Assembly: GCA_016617855.1 (NCBI GenBank)
Contig: JAECUM010009351.1
Coordinates: 21,525-85,524 of the forward strand
DNA from: Megalonaias nervosa
Taxonomy: Eukaryota > Mollusca > Bivalvia > Unionida > Unionidae
Direction of reading: 5' to 3'
Length of the DNA stretch: 64,000 nucleotides
The position numbers and the translations under genes were made by a program. Of this stretch, positions 39,941-51,615 are shown one piece after another. Below the pieces are notes generated by a model. The model saw nothing but the letters and a program-made list of their open reading frames with translations, had not been told where the DNA came from and searched no databases. The stretch's first letter is position 1. Every line of letters starts with the position of its first letter.

Positions 39941-40751
39941 CATCAGAGTATATATCTTTTCATGGAGAAATAAACACCAAATTACCAAAAGAACAAATTT
40001 GACTACACAAAGTCCAGTCCAGTCACAGAAACTATATAGCAGACAAAACGTTATAGCATATACATAGCAAACTTGGACAGTAAGAAGAATATGTCAATGG
40101 GTGATAGTACATAACATATAACAAGTTATTAATTTTATAGAATAAAGCTATCAAGTATTGGGAGAGGAGGGAATAATGGGTCTGTATATACAGGATCCTC
40201 AGAGAACGACTCATCCAAGAAAGTAGCAAATTAAAAAAAACCACTGCAACAAAAACGATCATATAAATACATTTTCGTTTCAAACTTCTTTTTGATTATT
40301 TACTGAAAAAACAACACATAAATATTAGAGGGTCGGAACACGAACACATAAAAGCCTTTGAATGTTTCGAACAAAGAGCCATGGGGGAGGGACATACTCG
40401 AGGCCAAGAGCTAATTACATCTAAATGTTGAAGGTGTGCCCACAAATAAAAATTAAGATTATTCTAGAATATAGATATCTGCAATTAAGTATACAAATTG
40501 GGAACATATATGTCGTCCCGGACTCGGTCGATAATTTCCGAGCAAATGGAAATTGGAGATGTTCGTTACGTTTCATACAAAGAATTTCTAATTGCTTTAG
40601 TAATTTAACGTATTTCATTTTGACCCAGAACTTCACATTGCAATAAATTAAAACATTTCTTTAGTAGTAAATGCATCACGTGCTTGTTTCTAGACAGTAT
40701 TTGGGCAGTATTTGGGTATATTTGGGTGTATTTGGGTAAATCGTGCCGCCG
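39855..40751. repeat. Right TIR of MULE element
   Basis: This is the reverse complement of the left TIR with scattered substitutions. The left copy's (CA)n position is replaced by (TA)n near 39909-39937. Confidence 0.8.
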
Positions 40752-40851
40752 GGACATCCATGCTGACCAATCATTTGATCACATACTTCACTCTTAAATG
40801 TTCTTTTTTTTCTCCTGTATGCTTTGTTGTGCATTCTTTCAGATATCCATT

Positions 40852-42081
40852 CTAACTAAATATTTTATCATATGCTTTACACTTAAATTCTTTTTCTCCA
40901 TCATGTACCTTTAAATGCTTCTTCAGTCTTGTACTCTCAATAAACATTTTATCACACACTTCACACTTAAATGGTCTTTCTCCAGTATGTATCCTCATAT
41001 GCACTTGTAAATGTCCACTATTACTAAACATTTTATCACATACTTCACACTTAAATGGCTTTTCTCCAGTGTGTATCCTTGTATGTACCTTCAGATGTCC
41101 ACTCTGACTAAACCGTTTATCACATATTTCACACTTGAATGGCTTTTCTCCTGTATGTTGTCTCATATGCATCTTCAGATCTGCACACCGGGAAGTCATT
41201 TTATGACATACTTCACACTCAAAAGGTTTTTCTTTAGTATGTATCTTTATGTGCCTATTCAGGGTTCCAGTGTCACTGAACCTTCCATCACATACTTCAC
41301 ACTTAAATGGTTTTTCTCCAGTATGTTTCCTCATGTGTACCTTCAGGTGTCCATTGCGCATAAACTTTTGATCACAAACTTCACACTGAATTGGTTTCTC
41401 TCCAGTATGTATCATCATGTGTTCCTTAAGATATCCTCCATAGTTAAACATTTTATCACATACTTCACACTTGAATGGTTTTTCTCCAGTATGTATCCCC
41501 ATGTGCACCTTCAGATATCCATACCGACTAAACATTTCACCACATACTTTACATTTAAATGGGTTTTCTCCAGTATGTATCCTCCTGTGTACTGTTAAAC
41601 TTCCTCCCTGACTAAAAATTTGTTCACAAACTTCACACTTGAATGGTTTTTCTCCACTATGTACTCTTTTATGGGTCTTCAGATGCCCACAGTTACTAAA
41701 GCTTTTAGCGCACACTTCACACTTGAACGGTTTTTCTCCAGTATGTATTCTCATATGTACATTCAGATCTCTAGTGCAGATAAACATTTTATCACATAAT
41801 AAACATCTGAATGTTTTTTCTCCAGTATGTCTCTTTATGTGTACTTTCAAACTTTCATTTCGACTAAACATTTTATCACATACTTCACACATAAATGGTT
41901 TTTCTCCAGTATGTCTCCTCATATGCGCCTTCAGGTTTCCAATATGATGAAACATTTTATCACATACCTCACACTGATACTGTTTTTCTCTGTTAGGTCT
42001 CTTTACGAAAATCTTCTGACTTTCTTTTTGACCAAACATTTTATCTACTTGGGCCAAGTTAAATGTATTTTTCCCCAACAA
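40852..42081 (-). CDS. C2H2 zinc-finger protein, 13 intact fingers
   Basis: This open 409-codon frame starts MLGKNTFNLAQVDKM. After about 34 residues it is an uninterrupted array of 13 C2H2 fingers with TGEKPF linkers, plus a degenerate 14th (FKCKAYDKIFS, second Cys lost). No KRAB, BTB or ZAD domain is visible in this exon; upstream exons may exist. Such arrays bind DNA and evolve by finger duplication. It begins 100 bp right of the MULE TIR. Decayed relatives with the same [10 protein letters not shown] core lie at 58290-61150. Confidence 0.85.
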   Translation of the reverse strand: MLGKNTFNLAQVDKMFGQKESQKIFVKRPNREKQYQCEVCDKMFHHIGNLKAHMRRHTGEKPFMCEVCDKMFSRNESLKVHIKRHTGEKTFRCLLCDKMFICTRDLNVHMRIHTGEKPFKCEVCAKSFSNCGHLKTHKRVHSGEKPFKCEVCEQIFSQGGSLTVHRRIHTGENPFKCKVCGEMFSRYGYLKVHMGIHTGEKPFKCEVCDKMFNYGGYLKEHMMIHTGEKPIQCEVCDQKFMRNGHLKVHMRKHTGEKPFKCEVCDGRFSDTGTLNRHIKIHTKEKPFECEVCHKMTSRCADLKMHMRQHTGEKPFKCEICDKRFSQSGHLKVHTRIHTGEKPFKCEVCDKMFSNSGHLQVHMRIHTGERPFKCEVCDKMFIESTRLKKHLKVHDGEKEFKCKAYDKIFS

Positions 42082-43345
42082 GTTATATTTCTGTGTCAGT
42101 GTGTGTGCCTTCTTATTTCCTCTTTGTGCAATGTTAGTTCACACTTATATGGATTTCTCCGGTATGACTAGGCATACTGCTTTGCACCTTCAGATTTCAC
42201 TACAATCTACACATATTTTTTTTTATGCTGTATTCTCATGTACGCATCAGATCTACAGATCGGGCCAAAACTCGAAATAAAGCCACAATATAGAATCCCA
42301 AATTATTGAGTTATATCTAGAGAAATGTCGTGAACCTGCGATGAGATATAAATTAGACCGAGCGCCGGGTTCTGCATCAATTCCATCAGTACGTTTACTG
42401 TGGAAGAAGTCGGCAGAGATTTGGCAGGGGCAAATATGTTGACAACAAAACGAATAATAAATCGGTGATTCGGACCTATGTGAGCGGTGTAGTTTATATC
42501 CATGATGACTGTTGTTTTTAAGTTTCTGTAGCAATTATACGGTGAAGTTGTTGAAAGCAAAGCACAAGGTATGATTTTTTTTTTAATGTCAGTCACATTT
42601 TCTCATGAATTTTAAGATACGTTATACAGAAAAATCTTGAAAAAAGTCTTATAAGTGCGTTTAGTATAATGTATAAATGTGTCAATGACTATTAATATGA
42701 AATTTGTATAATGTTTGTTTAGATGCGTCACAGTGATTGTTGTGATTCTGTCGCTTTGACGCTTTGAGCTTCCATCGCTGGCTAGTGTTACGTGTAGGCT
42801 CGTACAAAAGTAACCAAAAAAAAAAAAAAAAAAAAAAAAATAAATAAAAGCGTGGAGCCAACAAGCTTTGTAACTGTTAACAAAATAATTTATTTCCCTA
42901 GAAAACAAGATAAAAATATGAAATAGGACTTACGGTTTGTAAATATAATCCAAAAATTAATTCTAGAATTTAAAAATATAAGTCCTATCACTAAACAGTT
43001 CTAATTGAATCCAGGTTCGAATCTCGATGAAGTTCCAATATGGAAGGCGATGACGTCAGATAAGGTCGTTGTACTAATGGCAACAGTTCCTCGTTGAATT
43101 ATAATTTATAATGTTCCCGTTTAGAATTCCAGAATAAATTTCCACTGAATGTCTTTGTCCCAGAACTTTTATAAAGAAAAAGTATTTCCCAGGGTGAATA
43201 AATTATTTTAAAAACGAAAATCAATTCAAAAGGCAACAACAAGACGAATACCTTGAGCCCAAAGGTACATTCTTACGACTGACTAAATTTCACTGAGATA
43301 TGAGTATTAAACCCAGCTAAAACGTAATTTCGACACTAGTGATGG
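42082..43345. other. Flank with A-run and dispersed repeat copy 1
   Basis: No gene. A(n) at 42817-42840 precedes copy 1 (about 42860-43020) of a repeat also found at 56260-56460 and 62430-62620, sharing an ATAATTTATTTCCCT core. Confidence 0.5.
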
Positions 43346-44244
43346 GTCACAAGTAGTATAGTGGGGCACTTTAGCGACAATGGGACCTTAATGTTAAAAT
43401 AGGGGGTTGTACTTTGGCGACAATGGGAATTTAACATGGGGAAATTTAACAAAGAAATTGGTGTCAAGGGGAATTTAACATGGGAAATTTAACATGGAGT
43501 GAATGGGCAATTGAACAAGCTGAACACAAACGCGAATCACATTTTTCATTTAGATTTTCCATGCGCCAAATTTTATAGCGCATGCGCATGACGTCACAAA
43601 TATGACCTCGGAAATTCCTTTTGGAAAAACCTAGTATTTAGTTTTAGCTACAACTTGTGATAAATTCCTAAGGAAAACCCCACTATCTATTTATAATCTC
43701 ATCTTGTAGGAAAGTCCTATGAACTAACCTAGTATCTATTTAAAGCTACAACCTCTGGAAAACCCAAGTCTATATTTAGTCTCAAACTTTTCAGCTTCAA
43801 TGACGTCACTTTACTCAACACTAGGGGAATAATGGCAACAGTGTTGCAAGTGACTAACCTAATACGCGCTACTGTAGGTAGGTGGGTGACATGAATTTGA
43901 TAGGGATAAAGGGAGTTTTAAAGGGACAAACAAAGACCAACACAGGAATTTAACATGGGAATGGCACCTGTGGGCCAATGGTAATGAACATTGGTGACGT
44001 CATGGGGTTTATAGGGTCAAAACTATTTATAGCGTGAAATGCATTTATAGGGACAAAGGTTAATAGGGACAAACATAGACATATAGAAACAAACAAATAC
44101 ACATCTAAACAAAGAAGATGGAAACACACAGGAAAGAAGACAGAGATGTTCCAAAGAAAGACTGACAGACAGAATAGAGACTCCAATAAGAAAAGTCTCT
44201 TGTATGGGTACAAAATATTTATTCAAATATATACATGGGCTCTC

Positions 44245-45110
44245 TGCTGTTTCGCAGGCTGATGGCTTATACCAAATTACTTAAATACATAGAATCACGA
44301 ACCATTCGTGTTCTACATCAATTTAATTCCTTAACTCCTAGACACTTGCAACAATGTAGCAAGTACCGTGACGTCATGCCACCTGTGTCATTTCTATATA
44401 AAGTTTGAATCATTCGCGTACGTGTTTGTGGATATTATAACTCTCTATACACAAGCCATCAGCCAATCAGCAGTACTAAAAACAGCAACTATAAAAAAAA
44501 TCACGCACTGTTTCGTAGGCTGATGGCTTATCCCAAATTACTTAAATACATAGAATTACGAACCATTCGTGTTCTACATCAATTTAATTCCTTAACTCCT
44601 AGACACTTGCAACAATGTAGCAAGTACCGTGACGTCATGCCACCTGTGTCATTTCTATATAAAGTTTGAATCATTTGCGTACGTGTTTGTGGATATTATA
44701 ACTCTCTATACACAAGCCATCAGCCAATCAGCAGGACTAAAAACAGCAACTATAAAAAAATCAGCCACTGTTTCGTAGGCTGATGGCTTATACCAAATTA
44801 CTTAAATACATAGGATCACGAACCATTCGTATTCTACATCAATTTAATTCCTTAACTCCTAGACACTTGCAACAATGTAGCAAGGACTGTGACGTCATGC
44901 CACCTGTGTCATTTCTATATACAAACACGAATCATTCGCTTTCGTATTTGTGTATAGCAAGTACCGTCACGTTATGCCACCTGTGTCATTTCTATATACA
45001 AACACGAATCATTCGCGCTCGTGTTTGAGTATAGCAAGTACCGTGACGTCATGCCACCTGTGTCATTTCTATATAAAGTTTGAATCATTCGCGTACGTGT
45101 TTGTGGATAT
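44245..45110. repeat. Tandem CRE/TATA units, about 258 bp, three copies
   Basis: Units start at GCTGATGGCTTAT and include ACACTTGCAACAATGTAGCA, TGACGTCATGCCACCTGTGT and TATATAAAG. The third copy adds two shorter units of about 80 bp with CTATATACAAACACGAATC. The mirror image lies at 51812-52675. Confidence 0.85.
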
Positions 45111-45301
45111 TATAATATTATACCCAAATTATACAACGGACTAAAAAAAAAAATTTAGATAAGAGAATAATGTTTTTGTGAGTTAAAAGATAAATTATAC
45201 AATCGAATAAATTTTTTTAGGCAAAGTGAAGATAAATATATTTTCGAGGCAGTGGAGTGGCTCTGAAAAGGGCCTTTGGATTTTATGTTAACACCATTTC
45301 G

Positions 45302-45535
45302 TTAACATAGAGGGCATCGCATAGGTCTTCTTCTCTTTCTCAAACTTCGTCTAACCTCTGGTCCATAAATCAGAACTCTCTTCAGACATCCTTGTCTTTC
45401 CACATAGGTCCTTCTTTTCCAAACGCTTGTCTCGGTGATCCTAACGATTCTCCATGATGATCTCACATACATGGGTAAGTCCGTACGGAAAAACAACGAC
45501 GATACGAAAGTAGACGATTCAACGTTGGTCCACAT
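45302..45535 (-). CDS. Small Arg-rich protein MWTN-type, left copy
   Basis: It has 77 residues, MWTNVESST to RRRPMRCPLC, identical to the right-TIR copy at 51382-51615. It contains the ERQGCLKRVLIYGP segment also in element A and a strongly basic RRSLRKRRRP end that could bind nucleic acid or act as a nuclear signal. A TATA box (CTATAAATA) lies about 50 bases upstream. No known family. Both copies are intact, unlike most other genes of this lineage. Confidence 0.55.
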   Translation of the reverse strand: MWTNVESSTFVSSLFFRTDLPMYVRSSWRIVRITETSVWKRRTYVERQGCLKRVLIYGPEVRRSLRKRRRPMRCPLC

Positions 45536-45767
45536 CTTTGTGACGAGAACAGGTGAAGGGAATGAAGTGAACCGCGTTTATTTATAGTGGAAGACCGGAT
45601 CGAAACGGATTGAAATTGTTCACCAATCCCAACACGCGTTACAAATTTCAGTCACTTCGCGGAGTCTGTCTTCCAATCCGAAGAGAGCTACCTGTGACGT
45701 CACATTCCCTATATAGGTGCGCTAGCGTCTGTGCGCAGTGAATCGAGGCGACATTGTTTTGTGAAAC
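45536..45767. promoter_or_regulatory. Bidirectional CRE/TATA promoter, element B left
   Basis: CRE TGACGTCA lies at 45695-45702. TATA CTATATAGG (about 45709-45717) serves the plus-strand gene, and TATTTATAG (about 45577-45585) serves the minus-strand gene. It is homologous to 11115-11337. Confidence 0.6.
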
Positions 45768-46397
45768 ATGACTGAAACTAAGAAGACGATGAATTGGGGT
45801 GCACCGGCTTTGGAGACGAAAAGCGATGTCATAGCAGTGGCTACCAAAGTTAACACAGCGCTACTTCCCTAAGAGACCGATTTCAATTGGGATTTAGTAG
45901 ATTTTCTCTCTTCGCAAGAATTTGTCCCGGTACCAGTACCTTCGCCACCTTCTCCTTCTTTACCACACGTCGAGGATTTTAAACAAAGACAGAACGAAGA
46001 ATTGGAGAAATTTTTACAGCAGCAGTAAGAGGCATAACAAGCATTTCTCCTTGAACAGCAACAGCGAGAAGAAGAGGCAAGAAGGAAACGACAGGAAGAA
46101 GAAGCAGTAGAGAGGAAACAAGGTCTAGGAGACAAGGAGAACAGTGAACCTCAAACGGTAACGGTACTCTTGGACATTTTGGCCGAGTTAAGGAGTCTGA
46201 AACAAATGTATCAGACTTCTTTTTTACGACCCAAGAGAAAAAGACCTTCCCGAGCCAAACAGCCCAACCCTGTTACTACACCAGAGATACCACCCCTAGT
46301 GATTTCTACCCAATCATTGACAGGAGCAAGTCCACAAGTAGGCCTTGGCCATGGCAAAGGCTTAAGGCAGTTAAAGCGGATTGCTTCTCGTTCCTAA
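45768..46397 (+). pseudogene. Gln/Glu-rich coiled-coil protein, element B copy
   Basis: It starts MTETKKTMNWGAPALE and carries stops after about 35 residues (LLP*) and in the coiled coil (two within QQQ*EA*). Some frame displacement occurs near 45920. The remainder is open and extends past the A copy: RPKRKRPSRAKQPNP is followed by a Thr/Pro/Ser region and a basic end (LKRIASRS). The full product was therefore about 210 residues. The poly-Gln tract of A is shortened here. Confidence 0.6.
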
Positions 46398-46699
46398 GTT
46401 TGTTCTAAGAAAAAACAAACACCCAACGGTCCTTTTCAGGGCCACTCACTTCTTTCGAAAAGAAATACTATTCATTTTGCCAAAATCAATTTAAACTCAA
46501 AATCCCTTGTTTAACCCTATGATGTACGTGTTGTGAGTGCATCAGTGTAGGTCCTTATTATTCTAAACAATCAAAACCAGGAGACACTTACGTTTTTCAG
46601 TCTGGTCTATTCTGGTACAAATATTTACAATTCAATGTCACAACACAACATAACACAACACTTTTTAAAAACGTTCATAGACTTCTTCTGTGTCTTTTT

Positions 46700-47173
46700 C
46701 TTTACTCTCTTGTTTTTTCAATTTCTTCACTTTCACACTTTTTTCCTCCTCCTCTTCTTCCTCACTATTTTCTCTTCTTCTTTTCTTTTTCTGTCTTCTT
46801 TTTCTGAACGTGTCGGGGTTCTTCCTGTGCCGAGGGCACCTCTTTTTCTTCCTCCTCCTCCTGCTCCTGTTCTTTCTTAGGACACTCTGAAGACCAATGT
46901 CCTTTCTCTTTTACAATGATAACAGGTATCCTGACTTTTGTTTCTTTTGACAACGTCCTTGCTTCTTGTACGGTCTGGACATTCTGTAGCCCAATGCCCT
47001 TTCTTCTGACAGATATAGCAAGTATCTTGACTTTTGTCTCGAAAGGAGGGAGAGTAGTCCGTCGGCTTGTCTGAAGAAAACTTTCTTATCACACCTCGCA
47101 AAGCTCTAATCAGAAGTTCGATCTGTATGCCGGTGTCCTTCTTTTGCCGAGGGCACCTCTTCTTCTTCCTCAT
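46700..47173 (-). pseudogene. CCHC zinc-knuckle protein, element B copy
   Basis: IQIELLIRALRGVIRKFS leads to CYICQKKGHWATECP, an intact CX2CX4HX4C knuckle, and a second CYHCKRERT in the same frame. A third knuckle (KGHWSSECPKKEQ) and the acidic/basic tail continue in another phase, so a frameshift separates them. Upstream (47174-47290, minus) is a partial duplicate of the knuckle region joined at a new junction, so the first residues (MRKKKRCPRQKKDTG) come from the duplicated tail. Nucleic-acid binding is the likely activity. Confidence 0.55.
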
Positions 47174-47299
47174 GTTCCTGTTTTTTTTTAGGGCAGTCTG
47201 AAGACCAATGTCCTTTCTCTTGACAATGATATCAGGTATCCTGACTTTTGTCTCTTATGACACCGGTCTTGCTTTTTTGACGGTCTGGACATTCAAAGG

Positions 47300-47770
47300 G
47301 AGTTTTATAGGGACAAACAAAGACCAACACATACACACACACAAACTCCTAACGTTATGCGTTAGCTTAGAATGTAAGAGAAGAAGATGAAATTTCACAA
47401 AATAGTCTATCCTTTACACCACAAAAATATTATCCATCACACCACTATGCTATCCAGCATATCATACTCACTATCCAAAATGTCTTGTGCTCGCTTAGAA
47501 TGTAAGAGAAGGAGATGAAAACTCACAAAATATCTATCCCAAACACCCCCAAAATACTATCCATTGCACCCACTATACCATCCATTATATCATTCTCACT
47601 ATCCAAACGCCCTGTGTTAGTTTAAAATGTAAAAGAAAGAGATAAAATCTCACAAAATAGGCTATCTCTTACACTACCAAAAATACTATGTGTTAAAACG
47701 CTAGTATCTATTTATAGTCACCACTGGTAGGAAATTCCTTTTTGGAAAAACCTAGTATTTATTTTTAGCT
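47300..47770. repeat. About 125-bp tandem repeats inside element B
   Basis: Two and a half copies of a unit contain TTAGAATGTAAGAGAA, GATGAAA, CTCACAAAAT and ACTATCC. No coding is seen. Confidence 0.5.
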
Positions 47771-48590
47771 ACAATTGACGCTTTTAGATCTTCTTGTCGA
47801 ACCGAACACGAACGCGAATCACATTTTTCATTTAGATTTTCCATGCGCCAAATTTTATAGCGCATGCGCATGACGTCACAAATATGACGTCATTCGTGTT
47901 CGTGCTTCCCGTCAACATCAATGTCCTTCGTTCAAAGTGTTACACACTCATTACTATAAATAGCACCCACTTTAATACACTCATTAAACCTAACTGCTCT
48001 CTATACACAAGCCATCAGCCAATCAGCAGTACTAAAAAATGTACCGTGACGTCATGCCACCTGTGTCATTTCTATATAAAGTTTAAATCACTTCGCTCCA
48101 TGTTAATGTCTAACAGTCATTTGGCATCACGTGGCATGTTTGTGTATATGTGTTTGGGGCTTGGGGACAACCCCCAAACACATATACACAAACAGCCACG
48201 TGAACTGGGGCTGTTTCTTCCATTAACATGTTGCTCAGTCTTTACACTTCACACGAATGACATTGATGTTGACGCTTTTAGATCTTCTTATCGAGCCGAA
48301 CACGAACGCGAATCGCATTTTTCATTTAGATTTTCCATGCGCCAAATTTTATAGCGCATGCGCATGACGTCACAAATATGACGTCATTCGTGTTCGTGCT
48401 TCCCGTCAACATCAATGTCCTTCGTTCAAAGTGTTACACACTCATTACTATAAATAACACCCGCTTTAATACACTCATTAAACCTAACTGTTCACTATAC
48501 ACAAGCCATCAGCCAATCACCAGTACTAAAAACAGCAACTATAAAAAACCAGCGACTGTTTCGTACGGAGGGTAGACAAGCACACACTTT
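47770..48590. repeat. Direct-repeat block of TIR promoter fragments
   Basis: Two head-to-tail copies (47790-48035 and 48290-48545) contain GCGCATGCGCATGACGTCAC, ATGACGTCATTCGTGTTCG and CTATAAATA. Single or partial copies lie at 43540-43620, 50810-51050 (inverted) and 53310-53400 (inverted). Confidence 0.7.
48137..48194. repeat. Perfect 23-bp-arm hairpin in element B
   Basis: The arms 48137-48159 and 48172-48194 are exact reverse complements (TGTTTGTGTATATG.../...CATATACACAAACA). They extend outward by 8 more pairs (CACGTGGC/GCCACGTG) past a single bulged A. The 12-base loop is CTTGGGGACAAC. Confidence 0.85.
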
Positions 48591-50308
48591 TTTAAAGGGA
48601 TAAGCTTTTTAGTTACGGAAAGAAACAAACACACAATTGTTCTATGCTGTTTTAACTTTATGCATTTTTGTATCAGCCATGGGTGTCTGATTTTTGTTTT
48701 GTTTTTCTTTTTATTATATTATGTTTTATTGGTGTGGTTACTCTCAGATTGACATCATTTGAGTAACCCCCTTGTGAGAAAAGTTACATTTTTTTTATGT
48801 GTTCATGTTTTTTTTTCCATATGTGTGTTTCTTGTATTAATTTTATTAAATTTCGTTTTTATTAAATTTTGAGTAAGGGTTTGTACACTATTCAAATCTT
48901 TTTTTTCTTCTAATATATCAAATTTCTGGAGTTGTTATTTAATTCATAATCATAGTTTCCTATAAGTCTAAAGTTTAATAAATAAAAGCTAAATTAAATT
49001 CATATTTAATTTCTATTAAGTATAGTTTTATAGTTTTAAATAGATATCTATTATATTGTTTCTTCTTTGCGCATAGGTTGTTTAAAATCTTAATTAGGCA
49101 CGAGCAGCATTCACACTACGCTTTCGCGATCACGTGAACACTAGCTCAGGTGCCACGAGTTTCTTGTCTAATACATGAATGACAATTTTGATCGTAAATA
49201 TAATATTAAGTGGCTATAGTTAGGTTACTAATAATTTAATAATTTAATAATAATTTATTAAAGTAATACATGAATAATTGTTTAGTTTAGTCAATTTAAT
49301 CGTAATCAGTAAATTTTGAAAATTTAGCTATAATATTTATTGGTATAGTTAAATTAATAACATTAAACTGTCTAATAAGTGTTCTTCGCATTCGTTTAAG
49401 TTGTTTAAACATTTCTTACGTAATATGAATCATAAGTCCGTTTTCCATTGCGTTAAGTCATCTTTTAATCCATACAGTATGGCGAGTGTCCTTTCTCCAT
49501 GATCACAGGAAGGAATCTCAATATCGCAATTTTGTCGATCTGTCCTTTCTCCCTGCTCAACAGGAAGGAGTCTCATCATCGCATATTGTAATCCATTTCT
49601 TTTGTATTTCATTAATTTCTTTTAATATTCTTGCTCCATGGTCTTTTCCGTTCGTTTGATTCTGTAATTCTTCCTCTGTTTATCTGACATTTTTGGAACT
49701 AGGGGGCTATGACTATTTTTTAGTTGTTGTATAATTTATGTTTAACTCCCAAAAACATTATTCACTTACCTAAAATTTTTTTAGTCAGTTGTATAATTTG
49801 GGTATAATATTATAATATCCACAAATACGAACGCGAATGATTCAAACTTTATATAGAAATGACACAGGTGGCATGACGTCACGGTACTTGCTACATTGTT
49901 GCAAGTGTCCAGTACAGTGACGTCACCCTACCTGTTCCATTCCTATTGTTCCCATACTTTTCCTTTTTCTTTCTTTCCAATTGTGATAAACACAATTGTC
50001 TTCCGGACCTTCCTTATCATAACTTAACTCCTCGGAACTTTCCGGCAACATATAAATAAACATTACAAAATCTAAATACTTTTATTCCAGTTCTACATTC
50101 TACATTCTCCATATATAAAAACAAATTACATTAACATAATAAAATATAAATGCCGAATTGTAGAATCATAATGTCTACTTTAATTTTATAATAAAATAAA
50201 CTAACTAATTAACATACAAAATACACTAAAATATCAACACTGCTTTAAATTAAAATCAATACCTATTATCTCCCTTTACTTAACACTACTTATCTCCCTT
50301 TAAACAAC

Positions 50309-50349
<41 letters not shown>

Positions 50350-50521
50350 CTTTAAAAAACAATAAGACAAAAAATGTATTTATATAATTAACATATACTA
50401 TAAATAAACTTTATCTCTATTACTTAAACAACTTAATCTATAAAACTCTATACAAATAAAAATACATAAAACCAACATATAATTTAAATAAACTATAAAT
50501 ATCTCCTACATACCATTCATG

Positions 50522-50584
<63 letters not shown>

Positions 50585-50635
50585 AAAGCAAAACATAAAC
50601 AATCACGAAACATTCGTGATTCTACATAATATAAT
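48591..50635. other. AT-rich core of element B, no recognised gene
   Basis: The only notable ORF is 49430-49612 (minus, 60 codons, no family). It overlaps a 60-80 bp imperfect duplication with CAGGAAGGA. A TIR fragment with two CRE sites lies at 49800-49960. (AAT)n lies at 50311-50347 and (TA)n at 50525-50580. Confidence 0.5.
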
Positions 50636-51190
50636 AAAAAGAAAAACAAAACAAAAATCAGACACTGATGGCTGATATAAAAATGCATAAAATTAAAACA
50701 GCATAGAACGATTGTGTGTTTGTTTCTTTCCATAACTAAAAAGCTTATCCCTTAAAAACAGTGTGTGCTTGTCTACCCTCCGTACGAAAAAGTGGCTGTT
50801 TTTTTTTTTATAGTTGCTGTTTTTAGTACTGGTGATTGGCTGATGGCTTGTGTATAGAGAACAGTTAGGTTTAATGAGTGTATTAAAGCGGGTGCTATTT
50901 ATAGTAATGAGTGTGTAACACATTGAACGAAGGACATTGATGTTGACGGGAAGCACGAACACGAATGACGTCATATTTGTGACGTCATGCGCGTGCGCTA
51001 TAAAATTTGGCGCATGGAAAATCTAAATGAAAAATGCGATTCGCGTTCGTGTTCGGCTCGACAAGAAAATCTAAAAGCGTCAACATCAATGTCATTCGTG
51101 AGAAGTGTAAGGACTGAGCAACATGTTAATGGAAGAAACAGCCCCGGTTCACGTGGCTGTTTGTGTATATGTGTTTGGGGGTTGTTTGGG
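50636..51190. repeat. Inner inverted repeat of element B, right arm
   Basis: It is inverted against about 48165-48720. It shares the GTACGGAGGGTAGACAAGCA region, the CRE pair and the GCAACATGTTAATGGAAGAA tract. It abuts the right TIR directly, so the element's core is a second, nested palindrome. Confidence 0.75.
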
Positions 51191-51196
51191 GCTAGC

Positions 51197-51381
51197 GCAC
51201 CTATATAGGGAATGTGACGTCACAGGTAGCTCTCTTCGGATTGGAAGACAGACTCCGCGAAGTGACTGAATTTTGTAACGCGTGTTGGGATTGGTGAACA
51301 ATTTCAATCCGTTTCGATCCGGTCTTCCACTATAAATAAACACGGTTCACTTCATTCCCTTCACCTGTTCTCGTCACAAAG
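51197..51381. promoter_or_regulatory. CRE/TATA promoter, element B right
   Basis: CRE lies at 51215-51222 and CTATAAATA near 51332, driving the MWTN gene at 51382. The opposite-facing coiled-coil gene is missing here, so only half of the bidirectional unit is used. Confidence 0.55.
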
Positions 51382-51615
51382 ATGTGGACCAACGTTGAAT
51401 CGTCTACTTTCGTATCGTCGTTGTTTTTCCGTACGGACTTACCCATGTATGTGAGATCATCATGGAGAATCGTTAGGATCACCGAGACAAGCGTTTGGAA
51501 AAGAAGGACCTATGTGGAAAGACAAGGCTGTCTGAAGAGAGTTCTGATTTATGGACCAGAGGTTAGACGAAGTTTGAGAAAGAGAAGAAGACCTATGCGA
51601 TGCCCTCTATGTTAA
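51382..51615 (+). CDS. Small Arg-rich protein MWTN-type, right copy
   Basis: The 77-residue translation is identical to the left-TIR copy (45302-45535), consistent with TIR homogenisation or a recent origin of the long TIRs. It keeps the basic C-terminus that element A's copy has lost. Promoter context is retained upstream, with TATA about 45 bases before the ATG. Function is unknown. Confidence 0.55.
   Translation: MWTNVESSTFVSSLFFRTDLPMYVRSSWRIVRITETSVWKRRTYVERQGCLKRVLIYGPEVRRSLRKRRRPMRCPLC

Larger units (their letters stand above)
32267..40751. mobile_element. MULE-type DNA transposon with long TIRs (8,485 bp)
   Basis: Inverted repeats of about 0.9-1.1 kb (32267-33347 and 39855-40751) share the outer GGCACGATTTACCC and the ACCCAAATACTGCCC tandem tract. 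A 9-bp duplication GGACATCCA flanks it at 32258-32266 and 40752-40760. Nine-bp target duplications are characteristic of Mutator-like elements. Inside are PHD, OTU and MULE transposase coding regions, so the element is the transposase source, now decayed. Confidence 0.88.
43352..45726. repeat. Left TIR of element B (2,375 bp)
   Basis: It is inverted against 51191-53566 and nearly identical by eye. It includes an outer CAATGGG/GTTAAA-rich tract, tandem CRE units (44245-45110), the MWTN gene on minus and the bidirectional promoter, ending at GCTAGC. Confidence 0.9.

Noticed and set aside
41011..42171. Plus-strand ORFs opposite the zinc-finger gene
   Set aside because: They are antisense shadows of the C2H2 repeat (Phe/Ser/His-rich).
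46635..46890. Hydrophobic Phe/Leu/Ser-rich ORFs resembling membrane proteins
   Set aside because: They are the antisense of the Glu/Lys-rich tail of the CCHC gene.
50506..50733. ORF with poly-(Tyr-Ile) stretch
   Set aside because: It is a product of the (TA)n microsatellite.
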